Source: Scytonema sp. UIC 10036 (GTDB lineage Bacteria > Cyanobacteriota > Cyanobacteriia > Cyanobacteriales > Nostocaceae). Taken from it: 64,000 nucleotides of DNA. Position numbers and translations under genes: made by a program. Position 1 is the stretch's first letter. Each line of letters starts with the position of its first letter. Positions 1 through 7,804 of this stretch are shown piece after piece. The notes under the pieces are model-generated. The model worked only from the letters and a program-made list of their open reading frames with translations, did not search any database and had not been told where the DNA came from. The stretch spans positions 1 to 64,000 of the forward strand of contig NZ_WJFC01000024.1 in NCBI RefSeq assembly GCF_009725235.1, given 5' to 3'.

Positions 1-7
1 TTTTTTT

Positions 8-133
8 TTTTATTTTTGATTTTTGATTTTTGATTTTGGATTTTGGATTTTGTATTTTGGATTTTGGATTTTGGATTGGGGATTTTGGATTTTGGATTTT
101 GGATTGGGGATTGGGGATTGGGGATTGGGAATT
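8..133. repeat. Degenerate heptamer/octamer tandem repeat (STRR)
   Basis: This AT-rich tract repeats TTTTGAT and TTTTGGAT units, then GGGGATT units, almost without interruption. Short tandemly repeated sequences of this kind are common between genes in filamentous cyanobacteria. No coding frame is evident. The left edge of the window cuts into it, so its full length is unknown. Confidence 0.8.
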
Positions 134-334
134 TTGCATATTTTAATAAAAATTATTAAGAAAACTTGACTTTTGTGAGTTTTGTAGGTGAATTTTTGAC
201 ATAGAGACAGCCCATGGCACGTCTCTACAACTGTTTATGTTGCATCTTGTAACAACCTATTCCCCAATCTTCGCAAAACAGGGAAAAGTAGTAAACGAAC
301 TGTTCAAAATCATTGAGATTGTGAGGTTGAAACC

Positions 335-469
335 ATGCCGATGGCAAATCTTCTCTATCTGGCAGAAATCACTAGTATCTCAGATACTCAAGTGTACATC
401 GCTCTTGTTGTGGCGCTGATTCCAGGAGTTCTGGCTTGGCGTTTAGTAACATCACTTTATAATTCGTAA
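335..469 (+). CDS. psaM: Photosystem I reaction centre subunit XII (PsaM)
   Basis: This is a 44-codon frame. The C-terminal part reads SDTQVYIALVVALIPGVLAW followed by RLVTSLYNS, the single-helix pattern of PsaM: a short polar start, one hydrophobic helix with a Pro-Gly kink, then W-R-L and a polar end. PsaM is a thylakoid subunit of photosystem I that helps stabilise the trimer. The start at 335 was chosen because GAGG lies about 8 nt upstream. A second in-frame ATG is at 341. Typical PsaM is about 30 residues, so this copy carries about 14 extra N-terminal residues unless translation starts inside. A hairpin terminator follows at 492-577. Confidence 0.8.
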   Translation: MPMANLLYLAEITSISDTQVYIALVVALIPGVLAWRLVTSLYNS

Positions 470-491
470 CCCTCTTGTAGAAGGTTATTAA

Positions 492-577
492 CCTGGCTTT
501 ACGAGTACGGTTTTTAGGCACTAGCGGCTTGGTGTCATCACGACTGAAAACTGTATCTGTAAAGCCAGGATTTTTTT
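492..577 (+). terminator. Long-stem terminator after psaM
   Basis: A perfect 11-bp inverted repeat (CCTGGCTTTAC at 492-502 with GTAAAGCCAGG at 559-569) encloses further pairing, such as ACGGTTTT with AAAACTGT (one G-U pair). It is followed by seven T residues at 571-577. This fits a rho-independent terminator for psaM. Confidence 0.7.
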
Positions 578-692
578 ACCAAAATCTCAGTGTACCAAGT
601 TGAAAAAATGAAGTAATATGACAGCACATAAAATCGCAATAAGTGCAGCTGCGCTTTTTGTGGTGTAGGTTTACGATTATTTTTTTACTACC

Positions 693-1097
693 ATGAATGC
701 TTTTCAACCGTCTAGACCACCGCTGCAACCAATAGAAAAGCGTCGAGTTACTCCTCGCCCAAAGCGGCGTCTTCGTCAACGCTCGTATCAAGTGCTCGCT
801 GTGGAAACTACAGTAAAAATAGGGGTGAATATTGTCATCTCAGCAGCAGCAATTTCTGCTCTAATTCAGCTTTTACCCTATCACTGGTCACAGCAAGAAA
901 AGCTAAGAGCTATTCGCGTTGATGTGAACCAGCTCGAAGAACGGGTTGATGATTTGCAAGCTGAATTTAGTCGGAACTTTGACCCACGCCAAACTAAAAC
1001 GATTATGCAAGAAGAGGGCTACCGATTTGACCCTTCTCAGCGTCAGGTCGTGTTCCCCAAAAACAGGACTGAAGTGGAACTATCAGAAGCAGATTAA
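693..1097 (+). CDS. Small single-helix membrane protein with coiled coil
   Basis: This 134-residue protein has a Pro/Arg-rich basic N-terminus (about 1-35), one hydrophobic segment (about 45-63, IGVNIVISAAAISALIQLL) and a heptad-like region (about 68-92, LRAIRVDVNQLEERVDDLQ). The layout (cytoplasmic tail, one membrane helix, coiled coil) resembles FtsB/FtsL-type or septum-site proteins in general form, but no family signature was recognised. It lies downstream of psaM on the same strand, beyond a terminator, so it probably has its own promoter. The function is unknown; the coding call itself is well supported by length and amino-acid composition. Confidence 0.65.
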   Translation: MNAFQPSRPPLQPIEKRRVTPRPKRRLRQRSYQVLAVETTVKIGVNIVISAAAISALIQLLPYHWSQQEKLRAIRVDVNQLEERVDDLQAEFSRNFDPRQTKTIMQEEGYRFDPSQRQVVFPKNRTEVELSEAD

Positions 1098-1138
1098 TTG
1101 GTAATTCAAAATTTTTTCAAACTATATATAAATAAAAA

Positions 1139-1157
1139 ACCCCGATGTTATCGGGGT
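1139..1157. terminator. ACCCCGAT hairpin, copy 1
   Basis: ACCCCGAT and ATCGGGGT form an 8-bp stem with loop GTT. It is preceded by A5 on the + strand, which is T5 after the stem when read on the minus strand. It could end the leftward gene at 1522-2619 or act on both strands. A sister hairpin lies at 1293-1313. Confidence 0.5.
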
Positions 1158-1292
1158 CTACGGTGCTTTAATCTATGCAGCGTATTCCAGTGTTGTTTGT
1201 ATTGTCATTTGTGTAACAACCTTTCACACCATCCTAAAGAAATAAATCAAATTATGCGATCGCCTATACATATCTTTATGTCCCCATACAAA

Positions 1293-1313
1293 AACCCCGA
1301 ATCTTTCGGGGTT
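1293..1313. terminator. AACCCCGAA hairpin, copy 2
   Basis: AACCCCGAA and TTCGGGGTT form a 9-bp stem with a 3-nt loop, again with A5 on its left. The sequence to the right (ATCGGTGTTT) resembles that after copy 1 (TACGGTGCTT), so the two hairpins look like a duplicated unit. The gap 1098-1521 otherwise holds only heptamer repeats; the frame at 1098-1370 looks spurious. Confidence 0.5.
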
Positions 1314-1402
1314 ATCGGTGTTTGCCAAAACAGGTTTCCTGTGACAGCTCTATTTTCCTTGACGAAGTAGCGATCGCACCCCCTCCAAAAGACATATATA
1401 CA

Positions 1403-1521
1403 TGACAAATGGCTAATGGCTAATGGCTAATTGCTAATTGCTAATTGCTAATTGCTAATGGCTAATGGCTAATGGCTAATGACAAATGACAAATGACCAA
1501 TGACCAATGACCAATGACAAA
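1403..1521. repeat. Heptamer tandem repeat (GGCTAAT / TTGCTAA / CAAATGA)
   Basis: About 17 tandem 7-mers drift from ATGGCTA to TTGCTAA to ATGACAA and ATGACCA. The array ends directly at the stop codon of the leftward gene at 1522. Confidence 0.9.
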
Positions 1522-2619
1522 TTACTTATTTAAAAATTCTTCTAAAGAAGGGACATCTACCCAAGTTGACTTATTATTTGATTCGTGGGATAAGTCCATC
1601 AATAACTGAGAATAAATGCCTTCTTTCAAAGATGGAACTGTTTGCTGCTGGCGCTCAATCCCTTGAACCCATTGGTCTACAACTCTGATAAATGCAGAAA
1701 TTCGACCATCTGCAAAGTTTTTTGGAAATAGCAATCGATTTGGTATTTCTACTTCAGCCAAAGGTTTACCCGGACTCGAAGCCCAAACGTGAAATCCGTG
1801 GATGTAATCTTTTTGATTTTCACTTCCCAACACTAAACTACCGCGATCCCCATAAACTTCTATCCAATGAGTGCGGTGTGCATGTACGACAGCACTAATA
1901 GAAACTTGACAAGGAGTTCCATCCGCCAATTCTAGGGTCAGCATACAGGTATCATCTGTTTCCACTGGCTTTAATTCTCCCGTTTTGGGGTATGGTCTTT
2001 GAGAAATGGCGGTACTGAAATGAGCGTTCAATCTGCGTACAGGACCAAATAACCAGTGAATATAATCAAAAGTATGGGAACCTAAGGAACCCAATGCACC
2101 GCCTCCTTGGTCTTTACGAGAATACCAATTCCAGGGACGTGTTGCATCCGAACGAGAAGAACCCAACCAATCTATTTTAATGAAACGCTTGGAACCAACT
2201 AAATCTTGAGACAAGAGTTCGGAAAACAATTGCCATCCCGGTACAAACCGAAATTCAAAATCGACAGAAGCAATAACACTTTTTTGTTTGGCTAACTCGT
2301 ACAGTTCTTGAGCTTGGGCTGCGTTCATGGTGACGGGTTTTTCCAATAACAGGTGTTTCCCGGCTTGCAGCACGACTTTTGCCATTTCGTAATGCAAAAA
2401 TGGCGGTGTGGAAATACTAACTGCTTGTACTTCAGGTAATCGAACAATCTCTTCTACCGTATTGCAGGCATGGGGAATATTGTAAGATTGCGCGATCGAT
2501 GCAGCTTTCTCTAAATCTCGACTATAGACAGCAACTACTTCCGTGTGAGGATGAGCTTGAAATCCTGGTATGTGAACTTTTTGCCCAAATCCCGTGCCAA
2601 CAACTGCAACGCCAATCAC
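1522..2619 (-). CDS. Gfo/Idh/MocA-family NAD(P)-dependent oxidoreductase
   Basis: This 365-residue protein starts with a Rossmann motif (VAVVGTGFGQ, residues 4-13) and carries the family EKP motif in LLLEKPVTMN (about residues 90-100), which holds the conserved lysine near nicotinamide. A GGGALGSLGSH stretch near residue 175 fits the C-terminal alpha/beta substrate domain. Members oxidise or reduce sugars, inositols or biliverdin-like substrates; the substrate cannot be read here. The start is GTG at 2617-2619; no better upstream ATG was seen. Length is typical for the family. It stands alone, with heptamer repeats at its 3' end and a MITE copy upstream. Confidence 0.85.
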   Translation of the reverse strand: MIGVAVVGTGFGQKVHIPGFQAHPHTEVVAVYSRDLEKAASIAQSYNIPHACNTVEEIVRLPEVQAVSISTPPFLHYEMAKVVLQAGKHLLLEKPVTMNAAQAQELYELAKQKSVIASVDFEFRFVPGWQLFSELLSQDLVGSKRFIKIDWLGSSRSDATRPWNWYSRKDQGGGALGSLGSHTFDYIHWLFGPVRRLNAHFSTAISQRPYPKTGELKPVETDDTCMLTLELADGTPCQVSISAVVHAHRTHWIEVYGDRGSLVLGSENQKDYIHGFHVWASSPGKPLAEVEIPNRLLFPKNFADGRISAFIRVVDQWVQGIERQQQTVPSLKEGIYSQLLMDLSHESNNKSTWVDVPSLEEFLNK

Positions 2620-2675
2620 TGCTTGATTATTTCCTTTATTTCACAAATCAAATAGGATTGCTACAGTATAGCATC

Positions 2676-2800
2676 CAATACTTGTCGGTTAAGCCCAAAA
2701 ATCCGAAAACACGTAGGTTGGGTTGAGGAACGAAACCCAACATTTATCAGCATTTGTTGGGTAACGCTACCGCTCTACCCAACCTACAATTTCCTTATCC
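2676..2800. repeat. MITE family 1, copy A (right end missing)
   Basis: It begins with the terminal repeat CAATACTTGTCGGTTAAG, contains the core GTAGGTTGGGTTGAGGAACG and its imperfect inverse, and stops at TTCCTTATCC without the final GCAGTATTG. No flanking duplication is visible, in keeping with loss of the right end. Confidence 0.8.
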
Positions 2801-2929
2801 AAAACCAAGAGACCACATGGTGAAGGATAAAAAAACACCAATACCTCATGGCAGATATCAACCTAGATCGGTGTTGAGACGAAAGCTCAAATTCTAGGTA
2901 TTTGCGGATATCATTTAACCCAGTAAAAA

Positions 2930-4234
2930 CTAGTAACAAGTACTAAATTCTCCCGTGTATTGGGGTATATCCTCCCCAGCTTCAACCATAGCTGAAGCAT
3001 TTACCAAATCATTGATAGATTTGATGAAAATATTAATTGCGCCATTCCAGTCTCTTGAAATTTCATGGTTACAATTAGGACACTTAAATTTTTTATTTCC
3101 GCCTAATTTTTCATGAATGTGCCCACATTTTGAGCAAGTTTTGCTTGTGTATTCTTCTGTAACATCATGCACAACACAATCCCGCTTCAAGGCATGAAAT
3201 TTGAGAGTCTGTTTAAACCTATAGTGCGACCACGTAAGCATATTTCTAGCTGTTTTAGAGTTTAGCTTACGTCTTTTCTTAACAATCATTTTAGATGTTT
3301 CAAAAGTTGGTAAGAAAATGTGCTTGTAGTTTTTAGTTAAGAAAACCGAAGCTTTATTATGAATCTCGTTAGTAAGATTTCTAATCCTAGTTCTTAACGC
3401 TTCTGATTGTCGTCTTAACTTCCACCTTAATCTTTTGTTTCTCCTTCCCTTAGATTTTGCTATTTGAGATTGTAGTTGGTCTAAGCGTTGACAAAGAATC
3501 GCTACTTGAGAGATTGAGCCATTTCCAATTTCTAAAATAGATTCCCCATCAAACCCAGTTAAAAAAGTTCTGACACCCGGATCGATTCCGATGCAATTTC
3601 TTTGCGAATTTTCTAGAGGGATGAATGGAATACTAAAACAAATAAACCATCTCCCCTTATCAAGCAAGATAGTAAATTCGGAAGGCATCTCTTCACATAG
3701 CGGTTCAACTGGATTAAGTTGTAAATCCTTGATAGCAACTGTTTCGCCGTTTATTATCGCTTTATTTGAAATGTAATGAGTGAATCCAATAATCTGTTTA
3801 GAGTTTCCCTTCCTATCATAAACTGCACCCCAGTATTTAGCCCCTATTCGCAAACTTTTTACAGGCTCCCGATACGATTTAAACCTTGGCGTTGGCTTAT
3901 TTTTAGTTGCCGTTTTTGAAAAAGCAACCTTAGCATCAAATACTGCCTCCTCTCGTGGTGAGTAAGGACATTCCGCAACCCAATCAGGACTCAATTTAAG
4001 TATTAAGTCTCTTAATTGATATTTAGTAGGCTGCTTTTCATTCCTCAGAAAACAATCTCTTTGATAAGCAATTGCTGCATTGTAACACCAACGACAAGCT
4101 GCATACCATTTTCTGTAAATTATCCTTAAGTTAGCTTCCGGGTAAATCCGGATCTTCTTTGATTTTTTGTTTGTACTTTCTGAGTCCGTAGAGCTTGGAA
4201 CTGAAGACGTGGATAATTGCCAAGATGTCTTCAA
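2930..4234 (-). CDS. tnpB: TnpB, IS607/IS605-type RNA-guided nuclease
   Basis: TnpB proteins are RuvC-type nucleases guided by a transposon-encoded omega RNA. Here all expected parts are visible: the N-terminal IRIYPEANLR and WYAACRWCYN wedge-type motifs, RuvC-I GIDPGVRTF (catalytic Asp), RuvC-II Glu in LPTFETSKM, a four-cysteine zinc finger (CSKCG then CPNC), and RuvC-III SRDWNGAINIF (catalytic Asp). The enzyme therefore looks intact. The frame is open back to 4705, but the upstream part only shadows tnpA in another frame. A TTG at 4232-4234, about 26 residues before KIRIYP, is the likeliest start, giving about 434 residues and overlapping the end of tnpA by about 100 nt. The exact start is uncertain. 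Confidence 0.85.
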   Translation of the reverse strand: MKTSWQLSTSSVPSSTDSESTNKKSKKIRIYPEANLRIIYRKWYAACRWCYNAAIAYQRDCFLRNEKQPTKYQLRDLILKLSPDWVAECPYSPREEAVFDAKVAFSKTATKNKPTPRFKSYREPVKSLRIGAKYWGAVYDRKGNSKQIIGFTHYISNKAIINGETVAIKDLQLNPVEPLCEEMPSEFTILLDKGRWFICFSIPFIPLENSQRNCIGIDPGVRTFLTGFDGESILEIGNGSISQVAILCQRLDQLQSQIAKSKGRRNKRLRWKLRRQSEALRTRIRNLTNEIHNKASVFLTKNYKHIFLPTFETSKMIVKKRRKLNSKTARNMLTWSHYRFKQTLKFHALKRDCVVHDVTEEYTSKTCSKCGHIHEKLGGNKKFKCPNCNHEISRDWNGAINIFIKSINDLVNASAMVEAGEDIPQYTGEFSTCY

Positions 4235-4715
4235 CCTCTTCTCGTTCAGGAGACAAATCAATGCGGTTGAGAACCACGAGTTTTGTATTGTTGTGGATGC
4301 AGATGTAATCGATGAGTTCAATTCCGAATCTTGCAAGTCTATCTTTATAGCTGCATACAACTTGTTCGACATCTCCAGACAGAATTTGTCCCAAAAGGGT
4401 TTGTAGTCCTTTTCGCTTGTAGTTGAGTCCTGAACCGATTTCTTTGATGACCTCCCCTTTGGGAAAGAGGGATTGGAGATAATCTGCTTGTCTGTTGAGA
4501 TCGTCTCGTTGTTTATGAGAACTGACTCTGCAATAAAGGATTGTTTTTCGTTGCTTGGTTGATTGAGGAGAGAGGACAGAGTCGATGTCGTACCTTCTAT
4601 GTCCCGCAGGAGTTCTAATAGTGGTAATTCTTCCGGCTTTGTCCCAGTCTCTAAGCGTTTTTTCCGAGACTTGGAGGATTTGCATCGCTTCTCTCGGTGT
4701 GACATATCTGACCAT
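4131..4715 (-). CDS. tnpA: TnpA, IS607-family serine recombinase
   Basis: This 194-residue protein has a MerR-like winged-helix N-terminus (VTPREAMQILQVSEKTLRDW, then TPAGHRRY) joined to a resolvase catalytic domain. The catalytic serine lies in YCRVSSHKQRDDL (about residue 65-66), with the partner motif SYKDRLARFGIELI further on. IS607 TnpA excises and inserts the element through a circular intermediate. The ATG at 4713-4715 abuts an 11-bp inverted repeat that may be its binding site. The gene overlaps tnpB at its 3' end, so the two are probably co-expressed. Confidence 0.9.
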   Translation of the reverse strand: MVRYVTPREAMQILQVSEKTLRDWDKAGRITTIRTPAGHRRYDIDSVLSPQSTKQRKTILYCRVSSHKQRDDLNRQADYLQSLFPKGEVIKEIGSGLNYKRKGLQTLLGQILSGDVEQVVCSYKDRLARFGIELIDYICIHNNTKLVVLNRIDLSPEREEVEDILAIIHVFSSKLYGLRKYKQKIKEDPDLPGS

Positions 4716-4758
4716 AAAACGTGTGATTAATTGTTATTTCATAGTAACACACGTTTTA
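4715..4758. promoter_or_regulatory. Inverted repeat directly upstream of tnpA
   Basis: TAAAACGTGTG (4715-4725) and CACACGTTTTA (4748-4758) are perfect 11-bp inverted arms separated by 22 nt, beginning at the tnpA start codon. This could be an operator bound by TnpA or a subterminal recombinase site at the element's left end. Confidence 0.5.
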
Positions 4759-5108
4759 AGATATTTTCGGAAATATCTATAAATTAGTACTTAAATTGTC
4801 TACTAGTAATGACGGTGAACCCCAGGATTTCTTGAAAAATTAAACACATTATTAATATTTTGTCAATAGAATTAAGTCAAAAAAAAATGACAAATCTGTG
4901 TTTTGCAATGTGTAAATTTATAATTTTTCAATATAATTGATGGTAAGGATACGGTAAACTTATCGAAATACCGAAATTTAGGGATAGTTTCTAAACTGAG
5001 TTAACACTCATAAATAACAAGACCGGACTTTTGAAACTTTTGAGGTTAATATCATTGGACTCAAACATTTCCCCATTTTAACAGTACTCTCTATGAGTAT
5101 TGCTGTGG

Positions 5109-5132
5109 CTTATTCCACAACTGTGGAATAAG
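5109..5132. promoter_or_regulatory. 24-bp palindrome upstream of pstS remnant
   Basis: CTTATTCCACA and TGTGGAATAAG form a perfect 11-bp inverted repeat around AC. It lies about 150 nt upstream of the pstS fragment in an AT-rich gap (4759-5280) where no other structure was recognised. A dimeric regulator site is possible. No clear Pho box was identified. Confidence 0.35.
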
Positions 5133-5280
5133 TCAAAAGAGTTCCTTATGCAGCCTTTCTGCATCAATATCACTGATGGCTATTTTTCCCTAAGAGTATG
5201 AAAATATGAATTTTAATTTTTGTTGATAATTAATTTAATTCTAAAATGGTTCGGTTGCGAACGTTACACTTACTTTAAAA

Positions 5281-5730
5281 ATGCAACTTTTTATACATAC
5301 AAAAATAGTTAATCAAGTGAGAATGTTATCCAGTGTTCAATTAAAATATCAAGTTTTACCAAACTTACTCATGTTGCTTGCCTTGAGCATGACTGCTTGT
5401 AGTGGTACTAAAGAGAAGGAAAAACAGGTAAGTGTTGATGGTGGAGCTGTAGGATATCCTCTCCATCAAGCTGTTGCAGAAGAATTCAAAAAGGTTAAAG
5501 CCGATGCTCAGATTAGTATTGCTTCTAGCGGTACTGGTGGCGGTATGAGTAAGTTCTGTTCTGCTCAAATAGATATTGCTGGGGCATCACGTTCCATCAA
5601 AAAAGAAGAAATTGAAGCTTGTCGTAAGAAAGGAATTGAATTTGTCGAGTTGCCTATTGCGCTTGACGGAATAGCTGTCATAGCAAATCACAACAATAAA
5701 TTTTTGAGATGTCTGTTGGCTAATGGCTAA
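5281..5730 (+). pseudogene. pstS: Truncated phosphate-binding protein PstS
   Basis: The frame opens with a hydrophobic segment and a lipobox-like LALSMTAC, then the PstS N-terminal pattern (SVDGGAVGYPLHQAVAEEF, SSGTGGGMSKFC, DIAGASRSIK, IEFVELPIALDGIAVIAN). PstS is the periplasmic phosphate receptor of the PstSCAB transporter and is normally about 330-370 residues. This frame ends at about 150 residues, where the reading frame runs into a GGCTAAT heptamer array whose TAA stops it. Roughly the last 60 percent is absent and no continuation was found before pstC. An internal ATG at 5323 is an alternative start. Intact pstC, pstA and pstB follow, so the remaining transporter genes need another receptor. 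Confidence 0.85.
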
Positions 5731-5839
5731 TGGCTAATGGCTAATGGCTAATGGTAAAATTGGCAATCTGTTTACTGATAATTGATATCAAATAGAAGAG
5801 ACTGTCTAAATCCAAAATCCAAAATCCAAAATCCAAAAT
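5717..5839. repeat. Two heptamer arrays between pstS remnant and pstC
   Basis: GGCTAAT units run from 5717 to about 5754, and CCAAAAT units from about 5808 to 5839. The first array ends the pstS frame and the second replaces the usual ribosome-binding region of pstC, whose ATG is at 5849. Confidence 0.85.
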
Positions 5840-5848
5840 GGTATAACT

Positions 5849-6781
5849 ATGCGGGGCGCAAACTATTTAAACGACGGTTACGATCGCTCAATTGAAAAAC
5901 AATCAACTGACGACATTCAAGAAAAAATCATTGCAACAATTTTATTCTGTTGTGGGTTAGTTTCAATTCTCACTACTGTGGGAATTGTCGTCATTATCTT
6001 TCAAGTAGCGTTTGAATTTTTCCAAGAAGTATCCTTAGGTGAGTTCTTCTTAGATACAGAATGGACACCGCTATTTGCAGATAAACATTTTGGGGTATGG
6101 CCATTAATTAATGGGACTTTACTCACTACTGTCATTGCAATGGCTGTTGCAATTCCGTTGGGTTTATCTTCTGCTATTTATTTGAGTGAATATGCTCAAC
6201 CAAAAGTAGCAGCCATTTTACGTCCTGCGGTAGAACTGCTAGCAGGGGTACCCACAGTAGTCTATGGTTACTTTGCTCTTTTATTTGTGACACCCTTTCT
6301 GCGGAGTTTTCTCCCATTAGAAATTTTTAACGCCTTAAGTGCTGGTTTAATGATGGGAGTTATGATCACCCCTACCGTTGGTTCTATTAGTTTAGACGCC
6401 ATACAAGCCGTTCCTCGTGCTTTGCGGGAAGGAGCATACGCATTGGGACTTACAAAACTCGAATCCATATTTAGGATTCTCTTACCTGCTGCTCTTTCGG
6501 GGATTACCGCTTCAATTATTCTGGGAATTTCTCGTGCTGTGGGTGAAACAATGACGGTTGTGATTGCAGCAGGACAACAGCCAAAATTAACTGTTAACCT
6601 CTTTGAGTCAGTAGAAACTATGACAGCTTACATGGCTCAAATTTCTGGAGGAGACAGTCCTCGTGGGAGTTTGAATTACAAGACTTTATACGCTGTTGGA
6701 GCCGTTTTGTTTTTGCTAACGTTGGCTCTCAATATTGCCAGTAACTGGGTTACAAAACGCTTTAAGGAGAAATACGATTAA
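5849..6781 (+). CDS. pstC: Phosphate ABC transporter permease PstC
   Basis: This 310-residue inner-membrane protein has six hydrophobic segments. It carries the PstC/MetI-type permease signature (DAIQAVPRALREGAYALGLT, the EAA-loop region that docks on PstB) and the motif GISRAVGETMTVVIAAG. With PstA it forms the phosphate channel. It starts at ATG 5849, just past a CCAAAAT array; no good Shine-Dalgarno motif is visible. pstA begins 4 nt after its stop. Confidence 0.93.
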   Translation: MRGANYLNDGYDRSIEKQSTDDIQEKIIATILFCCGLVSILTTVGIVVIIFQVAFEFFQEVSLGEFFLDTEWTPLFADKHFGVWPLINGTLLTTVIAMAVAIPLGLSSAIYLSEYAQPKVAAILRPAVELLAGVPTVVYGYFALLFVTPFLRSFLPLEIFNALSAGLMMGVMITPTVGSISLDAIQAVPRALREGAYALGLTKLESIFRILLPAALSGITASIILGISRAVGETMTVVIAAGQQPKLTVNLFESVETMTAYMAQISGGDSPRGSLNYKTLYAVGAVLFLLTLALNIASNWVTKRFKEKYD

Positions 6782-6785
6782 CAAC

Positions 6786-7688
6786 ATGGCTAATTCAATT
6801 CATCCAGAGAATTTTCAACAAGGAGTAGACGAGTTTACCGACAACATAGACCATAGAGAAACAGTAGGGAAAGTCTTTGAAATCCTGTTTTTGCTTGGGT
6901 TACTCGTTGGTTTATTTGTCCTTGCTCTCCTGATTTTTGATATTTGTAGTGACGGATTAGGAAGATTCTTAACACCAAGTTTTATTACAGAAACACCTTC
7001 GAGGTTTCCCGATCGCGGTGGTATTCTTCCTGCAATTATCAGCAGTCTTTTGTTAGGTCTCATCGTAATTTTAGTTTCTGTACCTATAGGGGTAGGCTCA
7101 GCTTTATATCTCGAAGAATATGCACCAAAAACCTGGTGGACAGATATAATCGAGATTAATATTAGTAATCTAGCTGGTGTTCCTTCTATCGTTTACGGAT
7201 TGCTAGGATTAGGCGTTTTCAATTATCTTTTAGGCTTTGGCCCCGCATTGATTTCAGGAGCGCTAACTTTATCTTTGCTATCTTTACCAGTTATTATTGT
7301 GACTTCTAGAGAAGCAATTCGTGCGGTTCCCGATTCTCTTAGAAATGCTTCTTATGGTTTGGGCGTCACAAAGTGGAAAACCATCAGCAATCATGTCATA
7401 CCTTATGCTGTTCCAGGGATTCTAACGGGTGTGATTATTTCAGTCTCCCGTGCTATTGGTGATGCTGCATCTCTGATTGTAGTTGGAGCGGTAAGTTTCT
7501 TGACATTTAGCCCTGGTTTGTTCCAACGATTTATGGCATTGCCCATCCAAATTTACTCCTACATCACTCGTCCAGAGCCAGGTTTTTCTAACTCAGCAGC
7601 AGCAACCATTATTGCTTTAATGCTCGTGATTTTAATTCTCAACGGCGCAGCAATCTACATCCGACAAAAATACTCGCTACTGCGATGA
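6786..7688 (+). CDS. pstA: Phosphate ABC transporter permease PstA
   Basis: This 300-residue protein from ATG 6786 (MANSIHPENF) has six predicted membrane segments and an EAA-type loop (REAIRAVPDSLRNASYGLGV), followed by SRAIGDAASLIVVGA, as in PstA. It pairs with PstC. The frame is open upstream to 6735, but the ATG at 6786 lies 4 nt after the pstC stop with AAGGAG upstream, so it is preferred. A heptamer array separates it from pstB. Confidence 0.93.
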   Translation: MANSIHPENFQQGVDEFTDNIDHRETVGKVFEILFLLGLLVGLFVLALLIFDICSDGLGRFLTPSFITETPSRFPDRGGILPAIISSLLLGLIVILVSVPIGVGSALYLEEYAPKTWWTDIIEINISNLAGVPSIVYGLLGLGVFNYLLGFGPALISGALTLSLLSLPVIIVTSREAIRAVPDSLRNASYGLGVTKWKTISNHVIPYAVPGILTGVIISVSRAIGDAASLIVVGAVSFLTFSPGLFQRFMALPIQIYSYITRPEPGFSNSAAATIIALMLVILILNGAAIYIRQKYSLLR

Positions 7689-7739
7689 CATTGATAGGGC
7701 AATGAGGGATGGGCATTGGGGATTGGGCATCGTCTCAAC

Positions 7740-7798
7740 CACCAACAACTAACCACCAACCACTAACAACTAACAACTAACAACTAACAACTAACAAT
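7740..7798. repeat. AACTAAC-type heptamer array before pstB
   Basis: About eight units of CTAACAA or CAACCAC type fill the pstA-pstB spacer and end six bases before the pstB start codon, taking the place of a normal ribosome-binding site. Confidence 0.85.
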
Positions 7799-7804
7799 TA
7801 AATC

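Larger units (their letters stand above)
2930..4758 (-). mobile_element. IS607-family insertion sequence (minimal extent)
   Basis: Overlapping tnpA (serine recombinase with MerR-like N-terminus) and tnpB on one strand define an IS607-type element. Such elements lack terminal inverted repeats and usually make no target duplication, so the ends cannot be fixed by eye. The omega RNA would be expected over the tnpB 3' end and beyond, toward about 2810-2930. The outer limits given are only the coding part plus the inverted repeat before tnpA. Confidence 0.75.

Noticed and set aside
1098..1370. A 90-codon frame after the coiled-coil membrane protein gene
   Set aside because: It runs through two hairpins and has no domain or ribosome-binding site; composition looks random.
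1403..1521. Heptamer arrays considered as CRISPR
   Set aside because: Units are 7 bp, contiguous and without spacers; no cas gene is present.
2676..4830. The idea that the IS607 element inserted into MITE copy A and removed its right end
   Set aside because: The missing GCAGTATTG end is not present on the other side of the element near 4760-4830, so a simple insertion is not supported.
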